A stretch of 5,369 nucleotides of DNA from Pseudomonadota bacterium (lineage in GTDB: Bacteria > Pseudomonadota > Alphaproteobacteria > Rhizobiales > Xanthobacteraceae): contig JAEVZN010000494.1 in assembly GCA_023392205.1 (NCBI GenBank), positions 1 through 5,369 of the forward strand, in the 5' to 3' direction. Position 1 is the first letter of the stretch. Every line of letters starts with the position of its first letter. The position numbers were made by a program, and so were the translations under genes. Positions 1 through 5,090 of this stretch are shown one piece after another. The notes beneath the pieces are model-generated. The model did not search any database, was not told the DNA's origin, and saw nothing but the letters and a program-made list of their open reading frames with translations.

Positions 1-9
1 CCCAATTCA

Positions 10-19
10 GGCGGCCGCC
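10..19. other. GC-only 10-bp palindrome at the left edge
   Basis: GGCGGCCGCC is a perfect 10-bp palindrome in the short stretch left of the binding-protein gene. Bases 1-46 are very GC-rich. On the minus strand, the direction in which a cotranscribed TRAP permease would be expected, I see no ATG-started gene beginning here; one GTG start hits a stop after five codons. On the plus strand two frames remain open, so the tail of a convergent gene entering from the left cannot be excluded. No function is assigned. Confidence 0.3.
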
Positions 20-46
20 GCCACCCCGCGGCGCCCGTATCGAATC

Positions 47-66
47 GCAGGCTTCAGGAAGCCTGC
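47..66 (-). terminator. Hairpin just downstream of the TRAP binding-protein gene
   Basis: GCAGGCTTC (47-55) and GAAGCCTGC (58-66) are perfect inverted repeats separated by AG, so the RNA would fold as a stem of about 8 bp with a tetraloop. It starts 22 bases past the stop codon of the minus-strand binding-protein gene. No U-tract follows on either strand, so a classic intrinsic terminator is not certain. In periplasmic-binding-protein operons a hairpin after the binding-protein gene often stabilises its mRNA 3' end or attenuates readthrough into the permease genes, giving more binding protein than permease. That role would fit here but is inferred. Confidence 0.5.
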
Positions 67-79
67 CGTGATCCTGAAG
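52..79. repeat. Second inverted repeat, competing with the 47-66 hairpin
   Basis: CTTCAGGA (52-59) is exactly complementary in inverted orientation to TCCTGAAG (72-79), with a 12-base loop. Bases 52-59 are also used by the 47-66 hairpin, so only one of the two structures can form at a time. On the minus-strand transcript this arm (79 to 72) is made first, directly after the stop codon at 90-88. Whether the switch matters is unknown. Confidence 0.4.
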
Positions 80-87
80 ACCTCGGG

Positions 88-1170
88 TTACAGCCCGGCG
101 TCCCAGTCGCGCAAGGGCTTCGCGCCGGCCTTGCGCAGGGCGTCCATGTATTCCTTCATGATCGCCCGCGCGGGCACGCCCTTCTTTTCATTGTCCTCGA
201 CCCAGGTCTTGGCGAGATTGGGCATCGCCTCGGCCCAGCGCTTGCGCTCGTCCTCGGGCAGCACGTAAATCTTCGCGCCTTCCTTCTTGATGCGCTCCAT
301 GCCCGCCTTCTCGCGTTCCTGAACGATGCGGACATTCTCGGCCGCATATTCCATAGCGATCGGACGCAGGACGTCGCGCACTTCCTGCGGCAAGCTCTCC
401 CACTTCTGCTTGTTGACGGCGAAGCCCCCAAACGCGACCGCCCCCATATTGACGATGGTCACATGCGGGGCGACCTCGTGCAGCTTGATCGGGATTGCGC
501 CTGACGGAATGAGGATCACGCCATCGCCAACGCCGGTCTGCAGGGCGTTGTAGAAGGTCGGGATGCCGGCATTCACGAAGGTTGCGCCGAGCCCCTCAGC
601 CCAGGCACCCACGGCGCCCGCGGCCAGAAGCTTCTTGCCCTTCAGATCGGCCAGCGTGCGGACCGGGAATTTGGTAAAGAGCTGATAGCTGTCCGACGTC
701 GTGGTCGAGAAAAAGACCGCGTTGTTGCTCTCCCATTCCTTGATGAAGGCGGGATTCTTGGTCGACATCTCGTCCATCACCTTGACGATGACATTCGGAT
801 CGTCATTGGCGAATGGCGTCACGAAGCCGATATTGTGCAACGGCATCTTGGCAGGCTCCCACAAGGTGCCCACCCATGCGAAATCGGTGATGCCCTGCTC
901 CACCGCCTCGATGGTGTTCTCGAAATTGAACAGGACGCCGCCATAGGCCTCGTTCCATTCTATGCGATATTTCGAGCCCTTGGCTTCCAGCGCCTTGTTG
1001 GCCTTCTGGACCACGGTATTGCGCATCGCCGCGACCCACGGGATCACAGGCGGATGGCTCGATGCGATGGTCAGACGGATGGTCTCGGTTTGCGCGGTGG
1101 CCGTGGACGTGAGCCCCGCCGCACCTATTGTCAGGGCCAGCGCGGCCAGCATCCATGATCTTGTTTTCAT
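88..1170 (-). CDS. TRAP transporter solute-binding protein (DctP family)
   Basis: A 360-residue periplasmic receptor of a tripartite ATP-independent periplasmic (TRAP) transporter, which binds a small, usually carboxylate-bearing solute and delivers it to DctQ/DctM-type membrane subunits. Residues 1-26 form a Sec signal peptide: basic MKTR start, hydrophobic core, and an ATA/Q cleavage site. The mature part has typical DctP-family elements: an early TIASSHPP strand (34-41), a FENTIEAVEQGITDF stretch (83-97), DLKGKK (175-180) leading into the second lobe, and FYNALQTGVGDGV (206-218). Length is normal for the family. The ATG is preceded by GGAGAGG ten bases upstream. In place of the Arg that usually follows DLKG in this family the sequence reads KKLLAAG, so the ligand cannot be guessed as a simple C4-dicarboxylate. 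No DctQ/DctM genes lie within the window on this strand; they may lie beyond the left edge. The RidA-type gene is divergent. Confidence 0.9.
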   Translation of the reverse strand: MKTRSWMLAALALTIGAAGLTSTATAQTETIRLTIASSHPPVIPWVAAMRNTVVQKANKALEAKGSKYRIEWNEAYGGVLFNFENTIEAVEQGITDFAWVGTLWEPAKMPLHNIGFVTPFANDDPNVIVKVMDEMSTKNPAFIKEWESNNAVFFSTTTSDSYQLFTKFPVRTLADLKGKKLLAAGAVGAWAEGLGATFVNAGIPTFYNALQTGVGDGVILIPSGAIPIKLHEVAPHVTIVNMGAVAFGGFAVNKQKWESLPQEVRDVLRPIAMEYAAENVRIVQEREKAGMERIKKEGAKIYVLPEDERKRWAEAMPNLAKTWVEDNEKKGVPARAIMKEYMDALRKAGAKPLRDWDAGL

Positions 1171-1180
1171 GCGTATACTT

Positions 1181-1187
1181 CCTCTCC
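1181..1187 (-). promoter_or_regulatory. Ribosome binding site of the TRAP binding-protein gene
   Basis: On the minus strand GGAGAGG lies ten bases before the ATG at 1170-1168, followed by AAG. It supports the start that yields an intact signal peptide; no competing in-frame start has a better site. Confidence 0.65.
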
Positions 1188-1244
1188 AAAACTCCGCCGC
1201 TTCTCAACGGGCGGTCGTCGAATCCCATAAAAGCATGACGCGCG

Positions 1245-1280
1245 CTGCGGTGCGAGCCCCTTGCGAAACTCTGCGGTGCG
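1245..1280. repeat. Pair of 10-bp direct repeats in the divergent intergenic region
   Basis: CTGCGGTGCG occurs at 1245-1254 and exactly again at 1271-1280, 26 bp apart start to start. The copies are 75-110 bp upstream of the minus-strand binding-protein gene. Repeated boxes in such a position can be regulator half-sites, but a 26-bp phase is about 2.5 helical turns and the sequence is GC-rich, so chance is possible. Confidence 0.3.
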
Positions 1281-1285
1281 GCACG

Positions 1286-1301
1286 ATCGCCGCAGGGCGA
1301 T
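1286..1301. repeat. 6-bp inverted repeat with 4-base spacer
   Basis: ATCGCC (1286-1291), GCAG, then GGCGAT (1296-1301) form a perfect short dyad in the middle of the intergenic region between the TRAP binding-protein and RidA-type genes. It could be an operator or a small RNA hairpin. Apart from this dyad, the direct repeats and the promoter candidate described separately, I see nothing else in 1171-1428; no tRNA or small ORF stands out. Confidence 0.3.
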
Positions 1302-1365
1302 TCCCAGATGATGAAATGTCAGGCAGAGGTTAACAGCGCGCCGCGGCATCAGGTCTCACACCGCG

Positions 1366-1394
1366 TTGCGACGGACGCGTCCGCAGGCTTTAAG
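1366..1394 (+). promoter_or_regulatory. Candidate sigma-70-type promoter of the RidA-family gene, with palindromic spacer
   Basis: TTGCGA (1366-1371; four of six matches to TTGACA) and TTTAAG (1389-1394; four of six matches to TATAAT) are separated by exactly 17 bp. A start near 1401 would give a leader of about 28 bases carrying the Shine-Dalgarno at 1414-1420. The spacer contains a perfect 12-bp palindrome, CGGACGCGTCCG (1372-1383), abutting the -35 box. An operator in this position is typical of spacer-binding activators of the MerR type or of repressors that occlude RNA polymerase. The promoter is a visual prediction. Confidence 0.45.
1372..1383. promoter_or_regulatory. Perfect 12-bp palindrome, candidate operator
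   Basis: CGGACGCGTCCG is fully self-complementary and lies 46 bp upstream of the RidA-family start codon, between the predicted -35 and -10 boxes. No regulator gene is visible in the window, so any cognate protein is unknown. Confidence 0.4.
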
Positions 1395-1413
1395 TCACGA
1401 TGCGAATTCATCC

Positions 1414-1420
1414 GGGAGGG
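1414..1420 (+). promoter_or_regulatory. Ribosome binding site deciding the RidA-family start
   Basis: GGGAGGG ends eight bases before ATG 1429. This favours that start over the in-frame TTG at 1366, which would add 21 residues unlike any RidA N-terminus and would begin inside the predicted -35 box. Confidence 0.7.
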
Positions 1421-1428
1421 TCGGTGAA

Positions 1429-1839
1429 ATGACGAATGCAACGTCAGGGCGTGTACGGATTCTAACGCCCGCGGGGGCTATCACGCCGACCGGGACTTGG
1501 AGCCTTGCCACCCGCGCCGGGGACTTCGTTTTCGTTGCCGGCATGCGCGGGATCGACCCGGCCACAAACCGCCTCGTGGAGGGCGACGCGGCCCGCATCC
1601 GCCAGGGCTTCATCAACATGCAGACGATCGCGCAATCCGAGGGGGCGACGCTGCGCGACGCCGTGCGGCTTGTGGTCTATGTGACGGACATGGCCGCGCA
1701 CCGCCCGCTGGTGAATGCCGTGCAGGAAAAATTGTGGGCCGGTGGCCCCTATCCGCCGCGGACCATATTGGAGGTCGCCCGCCTCAACCAGGACGACATC
1801 TTTGAGGTCGAGGGCACATTTTACGCACCCGTAGGCTGA
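1429..1839 (+). CDS. RidA/YjgF/UK114-family protein (enamine/imine deaminase-like)
   Basis: A 136-residue cytoplasmic protein of the RidA (YjgF/YER057c/UK114) family. Archetypal members form trimers and hydrolyse reactive enamine/imine intermediates to ketoacid and ammonia; related subgroups act in catabolic pathways. The family pattern is clear: GDFVFVAGMRGIDP (31-44), TLRDAVRLVVYVTDM (74-88), and the C-terminal YPPRTILEVARLNQDDIFEVEG block (108-129). Arg111 corresponds to the catalytic, carboxylate-binding Arg of RidA (Arg105 in E. coli) and Glu128 to the conserved late Glu. The N-terminal segment differs: where RidA has GPYSQA with its active-site Tyr, this protein reads TPTGTWSLA (19-27). 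It is therefore probably a non-archetypal Rid subgroup, and its substrate is unknown. It is slightly longer than typical RidA. The divergent TRAP binding protein suggests, without proof, a role in catabolism of an imported compound. Confidence 0.88.
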   Translation: MTNATSGRVRILTPAGAITPTGTWSLATRAGDFVFVAGMRGIDPATNRLVEGDAARIRQGFINMQTIAQSEGATLRDAVRLVVYVTDMAAHRPLVNAVQEKLWAGGPYPPRTILEVARLNQDDIFEVEGTFYAPVG

Positions 1840-1852
1840 CCGCCGCGAGAGT

Positions 1853-1890
1853 GTGTGGCCCACACGCAACACGGCCTCAGAGTCCGGCCG
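1853..1890 (+). terminator. Weak terminator-like dyads after the RidA-family gene
   Basis: Two small inverted repeats lie in the 132-bp gap after the RidA-type gene: GTGTGG-C-CCACAC (1853-1865, an odd palindrome with a single central base) and CGGCC (1872-1876) with GGCCG (1886-1890) across a nine-base loop. Neither is followed by a T-run. They may end the RidA transcript, or the first may be a protein-binding site; the evidence is slight. Confidence 0.25.
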
Positions 1891-1908
1891 ATGTGACATG
1901 GTGCGCGC

Positions 1909-1937
1909 TTGGATCGAAAGGCGTTACGGCTCAAAAT
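1909..1937 (+). promoter_or_regulatory. Weak candidate promoter of the L,D-transpeptidase gene
   Basis: TTGGAT (1909-1914) and CAAAAT (1932-1937) are 17 bp apart, in the only AT-rich patch of the gap before the L,D-transpeptidase gene. A start near 1944 would leave a leader of about 28 bases. Box matches are modest (three and four of six), so readthrough from the RidA-family gene is an alternative. Confidence 0.25.
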
Positions 1938-1971
1938 TTCACGCAGACAGAGTCGTAAAGCAGAGGGCGGC

Positions 1972-2574
1972 ATGAGGATCGGAATTTCCGTTGCGGGGGT
2001 CGCAGGTCTGCTGGTTGCAATTGCATTCATGTCCGCTCCGCCGGCGGCAGCCAATGCGATCTTCGATCCGGATGGCCGGATATCCGGCGGTGCGCCGCAG
2101 AACGCCAAATCACGCGGGATCTTCGATATTCTCGCCCTGCGCCGGCAAACGGTGCCGTTCGAGACCAAGGAAGCGCCCGGGACGGTGATCGTCTTCACCA
2201 ATGATCGCAAACTCTATTACGTCCTCGGCAATGGCCAGGCCGTGCGGTACGGCGTGGGTGTCGGCCGCGAGGGCTTCACCTGGACCGGCATTCACCGCGT
2301 CAGCGCCAAGCGCGAGTGGCCCGATTGGCGGCCTCCGGCGGCGATGCTGCAGCGTCAGCCCGATCTGCCGCGTGTCATGAAGGGAGGCCCAGGCAATCCG
2401 CTCGGCGCGCGTGCGCTTTACATCGGATCGACGCTGTATCGCATTCACGGGACGCATGATCCGGATTCCGTCGGCGAAGCCGATTCCTCCGGCTGCATCC
2501 GCCTCACCAATGCCGACGTGATAGACTTGTACGAGCGCGTGAAGGTCGGCGCCAAAGTGATCGTGACCCGCTAA
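1972..2574 (+). CDS. Exported L,D-transpeptidase (YkuD domain; ErfK/YbiS/YcfS/YnhG type)
   Basis: A 200-residue periplasmic enzyme of the L,D-transpeptidase family, which uses a catalytic Cys to make 3-3 peptidoglycan cross-links or to attach proteins to peptidoglycan. Residues 1-29 form a signal peptide: MRIG start, hydrophobic core, and cleavage after ANA (27-29). The YkuD domain spans about residues 70-199: VIVFTNDRKLYYVLGNG (72-88), the YGVGVGREG segment (93-101), IHGTH (158-162, with His159 as the expected general base), and the active-site block SSGCIRLTNADVIDLY (172-187) with Cys175. The usual SHGC His is Ser173 here, a substitution I recall from alphaproteobacterial members. ATG 1972 is chosen over the in-frame TTG at 1909 because it places the signal peptide at the N-terminus and follows GAGGGCGG. 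No separate peptidoglycan-binding (LysM or PG_binding) domain is present. It probably forms a single-gene unit, since the next gene is convergent. Confidence 0.9.
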   Translation: MRIGISVAGVAGLLVAIAFMSAPPAAANAIFDPDGRISGGAPQNAKSRGIFDILALRRQTVPFETKEAPGTVIVFTNDRKLYYVLGNGQAVRYGVGVGREGFTWTGIHRVSAKREWPDWRPPAAMLQRQPDLPRVMKGGPGNPLGARALYIGSTLYRIHGTHDPDSVGEADSSGCIRLTNADVIDLYERVKVGAKVIVTR

Positions 2575-2595
2575 GGCAGTCTCGTTCCGGGCTGT

Positions 2596-2625
2596 GCTGC
2601 GCGTTCCCTGAAGGGTGCGCGCAGC
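2596..2625. terminator. Bidirectional terminator-like hairpin between convergent genes
   Basis: GCTGCGCG (2596-2603) pairs perfectly with CGCGCAGC (2618-2625). Inside, CCC (2606-2608) pairs with GGG (2613-2615) around a TGAA loop, with one T-T mismatch and a G-T wobble between the two stems. It sits 21 bases after the L,D-transpeptidase stop and two bases after the DUF971 stop on the other strand, where a shared terminator is expected. Neither strand has a strong U-run. Confidence 0.6.
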
Positions 2626-2627
2626 GT

Positions 2628-3017
2628 TCAGCGGCGGCCGACGGGGTCGCGTGACAGGCCTTTGGTCGCGAGTTCGTCGAGGTAATCCTGCCAGAATTCG
2701 TCGTGACGGCGGCCGAGTTCTGCAAAATAATCCCAGCTGTAGATGCCGCTGGAATGCATGTCGTCGAAGACAAGCCGCACGGCGTAATTGCCGACCGTCC
2801 GGATCTCCAGGATCATCACATCGCGCTTGCCGGGCACCGTCTTGCGTTCCTCCGGCGAATGTCCCTGCACTTCCGCGCTTGGACTTTTCACCCGCAGATA
2901 TTCAGCCGGCAGCATGAATTGCTCGCCATTTTCGAAGAGAATGGCGAGGCTCTTGCGGTCCTTGGCGAGCCGCAATTCGGTTGGCCAGATACCGGTATCG
3001 GCGTTGGGAGCGGTCAT
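2628..3017 (-). CDS. DUF971 (GBBH-like N-terminal domain) small protein
   Basis: A 129-residue, probably cytoplasmic protein made almost entirely of a DUF971 domain, the fold that also forms the N-terminal region of gamma-butyrobetaine hydroxylase. Its specific function is not known to me. Family hallmarks are [21 protein letters not shown] (11-31), [18 protein letters not shown] (36-53), and [22 protein letters not shown] (76-97), where the [11 protein letters not shown] stretch is the most conserved part. The C-terminal tail after about residue 110 is charged. There is no signal peptide or membrane segment. ATG 3017-3015 is chosen because GGGAAGG lies just upstream and the product then starts with the normal DUF971 N-terminus; a longer frame running to 3122 would overlap the moaA start on the opposite strand. 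It is divergent from moaA. Free-standing DUF971 genes are often near metal-cofactor or Fe-S genes, so a link to moaA is possible but unproven. Confidence 0.85.
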   Translation of the reverse strand: MTAPNADTGIWPTELRLAKDRKSLAILFENGEQFMLPAEYLRVKSPSAEVQGHSPEERKTVPGKRDVMILEIRTVGNYAVRLVFDDMHSSGIYSWDYFAELGRRHDEFWQDYLDELATKGLSRDPVGRR

Positions 3018-3021
3018 GCTG

Positions 3022-3028
3022 CCTTCCC
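3022..3028 (-). promoter_or_regulatory. Ribosome binding site of the DUF971 gene
   Basis: On the minus strand GGGAAGG lies four bases before the ATG at 3017-3015, with CAGC between them. It decides this start over the upstream in-frame ATG at 3122-3120, which has no comparable site. Confidence 0.6.
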
Positions 3029-3051
3029 TACCCTGCCTGGCCCGCGACCGC

Positions 3052-3059
3052 CACCGGTG
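3052..3059. repeat. 8-bp palindrome in the moaA/DUF971 divergent region
   Basis: CACCGGTG is a perfect 8-bp palindrome roughly midway between the two divergent start codons, upstream of the TATATATA element with respect to moaA. It is a possible operator half or a chance palindrome in GC-rich DNA. Confidence 0.2.
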
Positions 3060-3083
3060 CTTTCGCCGCCGACCGGAAGGCCC

Positions 3084-3091
3084 TATATATA
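3084..3091. promoter_or_regulatory. Symmetric TATATATA: candidate -10 element for moaA and perhaps DUF971
   Basis: TATATATA is the only AT-rich island in the 79-bp gap between the divergent DUF971 and moaA starts. It is self-complementary, so it offers a -10-like hexamer on both strands. For moaA, a -10 at 3084-3089 or 3086-3091 puts transcription start at about the ATG at 3097, implying a leaderless or nearly leaderless mRNA. For DUF971, start would fall near 3077, with a leader of about 60 bases containing its ribosome binding site. No good -35 box is visible in either direction. Confidence 0.4.
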
Positions 3092-3096
3092 CGTCC

Positions 3097-4143
3097 ATGG
3101 CTGCCGGAACCGAACCGATCACCCTGCCCGCATTCGACGCCCCGCGCGCGCCGCTGGTCGACCCATTCGCGCGGGCGATCTCCTATCTGCGCGTCTCGGT
3201 GACAGATCGCTGCGACTTCCGCTGCGTCTATTGCATGTCCGAGGACATGGCCTTTCTGCCCAAGGCCGATCTGCTCAGCCTTGAGGAACTCGACCGCGTG
3301 TGCAGCGCCTTCGTGTCACGCGGTGTGCGCAAATTGCGGCTCACCGGCGGCGAGCCTTTGGTGCGGCGCGGAATCATGACGCTTTTTGAGTCTCTCTCGC
3401 GCCACCTGCGGTCCGGCGCGCTGGACGAATTGACGCTGACCACCAACGGATCGCAGCTCGCGAAATACGCGGCGCAGCTGCGCGATTGCGGTGTCGAACG
3501 CATCAATGTGTCCATCGACACCCTGGATGCCGACAAGTTTCGCGCGGTCACGCGCTGGGGCGACATTGATCGCGTCCATGCCGGCATCGATGCCGCGCTG
3601 GCGGCGGGCCTTAAGGTCAAGATCAATGCCGTCGCGCTGAAGGGCGTGAACGAGGACGAAATCGCATCCCTGATGGATTGGGCGCATGGCCGCGGCATGG
3701 ATCTCACGCTGATCGAGGTGATGCCACTCGGCGAAGTCGGCGAGGCGCGGCTCGATCAATATCTGCCGCTGTCGATGGTGCGCGCGCGGTTGGCCGAGCG
3801 CTTCACGCTCGAGGATATCGATTACCGCACCGGCGGTCCCGCCCGCTATGTCCGCGTGGCGGAAACCGGCGGCCGGCTCGGCTTCATCACGCCGCTGACG
3901 CATAATTTCTGCGAGTCCTGCAATCGCGTGCGGCTCACCTGCACCGGAACGCTGTTCATGTGCCTCGGACAGGAAGACGCCGCCGACCTGCGCAATCCGC
4001 TCCGGCAATCGGAATCCGACGATTTGCTGCACGCCGCCATCGAATCCGCCATCGCACGCAAGCCGAAAGGCCATGACTTCGTCATCGACCGCAGGCACAA
4101 GCGCCCGGCTCTGCCGCGCCATATGAGCGTCACCGGCGGCTAG
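3097..4143 (+). CDS. moaA: GTP 3',8-cyclase MoaA (molybdenum cofactor biosynthesis)
   Basis: A 348-residue cytoplasmic radical SAM enzyme that, with MoaC, converts GTP to cyclic pyranopterin monophosphate, the first step of molybdenum cofactor synthesis; MoaA itself makes 3',8-cyclo-7,8-dihydro-GTP. The N-terminal 4Fe-4S/SAM motif CX3CX2C is at Cys39, Cys43 and Cys46 within [16 protein letters not shown]. The SAM-contacting GGEP is at 84-87, and LTTNG at 114-118. The second, GTP-binding cluster motif CX2CX13C is at Cys272, Cys275 and Cys289, with the Arg-rich NRVRLT between them. The protein ends in the GG pair (347-348) needed for activity in MoaA. All key residues are present and length is normal. 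ATG 3097 is the only sensible start: upstream in-frame codons encode Arg/Pro-rich sequence antisense to DUF971. There is no Shine-Dalgarno at normal distance; GGAAGG at 3075-3080 is 16 bases away. No other moa genes are nearby. Confidence 0.96.
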   Translation: MAAGTEPITLPAFDAPRAPLVDPFARAISYLRVSVTDRCDFRCVYCMSEDMAFLPKADLLSLEELDRVCSAFVSRGVRKLRLTGGEPLVRRGIMTLFESLSRHLRSGALDELTLTTNGSQLAKYAAQLRDCGVERINVSIDTLDADKFRAVTRWGDIDRVHAGIDAALAAGLKVKINAVALKGVNEDEIASLMDWAHGRGMDLTLIEVMPLGEVGEARLDQYLPLSMVRARLAERFTLEDIDYRTGGPARYVRVAETGGRLGFITPLTHNFCESCNRVRLTCTGTLFMCLGQEDAADLRNPLRQSESDDLLHAAIESAIARKPKGHDFVIDRRHKRPALPRHMSVTGG

Positions 4144-4159
4144 CCGTCTCCTCACCTTC

Positions 4160-4163
4160 AGGA
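4160..4163 (+). promoter_or_regulatory. Ribosome binding site supporting the GTG start of the EamA transporter
   Basis: AGGA ends nine bases before GTG 4173. An alternative in-frame ATG at 4206 would cut into the basic ANRRG segment that normally precedes the first membrane helix in this family, so GTG is preferred. Confidence 0.5.
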
Positions 4164-4172
4164 CCGAAAGCC

Positions 4173-5075
4173 GTGACTGCAAGCGTCGCCGCCAATCGCC
4201 GCGGGATGGTCGCCCTGACCTTTGCGATGGCGGCCTATGCCACGAACGATACATTCGTGAAGCTTGTGGCACGCGATCTTCCCTTCGGCGAAGTGATCTT
4301 CCTGCGCGGTATCCTGTCGGTACTTGTGCTGCTCGTCGCGCTCTGGATCAGCGGGGGCATCCGATCGCTGAAACCGGCCTTCCAGCGCGACGTGATGTGG
4401 CGCGCATTTTTCGACGCAGCCGGCACCGCCTGCTTCATCGCGGCGCTGGTGAACATGAATATCGCGGAATTATCGGCGATGGTGCTGACCTCGCCGCTGA
4501 TCCTGACCGCGATGGCGGCCATCCTGCTTGGCAATCCCGTCGGCTGGCGGCGCTGGTGCGCAATTTTGGTCGGATTGATCGGCACCTTGTTCATCGTCAA
4601 GCCGAGCGCCGGATCGTTCGACGCCTGGGCGCTGGTGGCATTGGGTGCCGCGTTCCTGTCCGCCGGCCGCGACCTGGCAACCCGCCGTATCGACGCGGCC
4701 ATCCCTTCTCTCGCAGTCAGCGTTTACGGCGCGCTGGCTGTGACCATCGTCGGGGCCATGATCGGTACCGTCGAAACCTGGACCGCACCGACGAGTACGC
4801 ATTGGATCGGCATCACGATTGCCGCGATGTTTCTGGGCGTGGGAACCTATCTTGCGGTCATCGCGTTCCGCGGCGTGGATATCCCGGTAGTGGCGCCGTT
4901 CCGCTATACGCTGCTGCTCTGGATGGGGATCAGCGGTTACGTCGCCTTCGACGAAACCCCGGACGGCTGGTCGCTGTTTGGCGCGGCGTTGATCGCGCTG
5001 AGCGGCCTCTATGCGCTGCATCGCGAGGCCGTCACACGGCGCGAAATCGCCGACCGTGCGCTGCCGCCCGCCTGA
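4173..5075 (+). CDS. EamA-family (DMT superfamily) inner-membrane transporter
   Basis: A 300-residue polytopic inner-membrane protein of the drug/metabolite transporter superfamily, with two EamA repeats; members usually export metabolites, often amino acids or their derivatives. Ten hydrophobic segments can be read at about 12-32, 39-59, 75-95, 100-118, 126-142, 151-166, 180-200, 211-231, 238-259 and 265-283, the normal EamA count. Typical features are the basic N-terminus before TM1 (ANRRG, 7-11), the NDTFVKL motif at the end of TM1 (25-31), the E-V-IFLRG entry to TM2 (40-46), and P-V-APFRYTLLLW in TM9 (238-250). The C-terminal tail from 284 is charged and cytoplasmic. It starts with GTG, 29 bp after the moaA stop and in the same direction, so cotranscription with moaA is likely. 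Nothing in the sequence identifies its substrate, and no functional link to molybdenum cofactor is established. Confidence 0.88.
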   Translation: MTASVAANRRGMVALTFAMAAYATNDTFVKLVARDLPFGEVIFLRGILSVLVLLVALWISGGIRSLKPAFQRDVMWRAFFDAAGTACFIAALVNMNIAELSAMVLTSPLILTAMAAILLGNPVGWRRWCAILVGLIGTLFIVKPSAGSFDAWALVALGAAFLSAGRDLATRRIDAAIPSLAVSVYGALAVTIVGAMIGTVETWTAPTSTHWIGITIAAMFLGVGTYLAVIAFRGVDIPVVAPFRYTLLLWMGISGYVAFDETPDGWSLFGAALIALSGLYALHREAVTRREIADRALPPA

Positions 5076-5090
5076 TCCGACCAGGTTTTC

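Noticed and set aside
1462..1899. A 145-codon minus-strand frame opposite the RidA-family gene
   Set aside because: Antisense shadow of a clear RidA-family protein, with no motif and no ribosome binding site.
1898..1975. A 25-codon open frame (ATG 1898) whose TGA overlaps the L,D-transpeptidase ATG as ATGA
   Set aside because: The overlap is attractive for translational coupling or a leader peptide, but there is no Shine-Dalgarno before it, no attenuator-like codon run, and the predicted promoter lies inside it. Too weak to annotate.
2788..3096. Upstream in-frame extension of moaA by 103 codons
   Set aside because: The extension is antisense to the well-supported DUF971 gene, is Arg/Ser/Pro-rich, and precedes the normal MoaA N-terminus; ATG 3097 gives the usual length.
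3316..4272. A 318-codon minus-strand open frame
   Set aside because: It lies wholly opposite moaA, which has all catalytic motifs; composition is Arg/Ala/His/Gln-rich low-complexity without a family signature.
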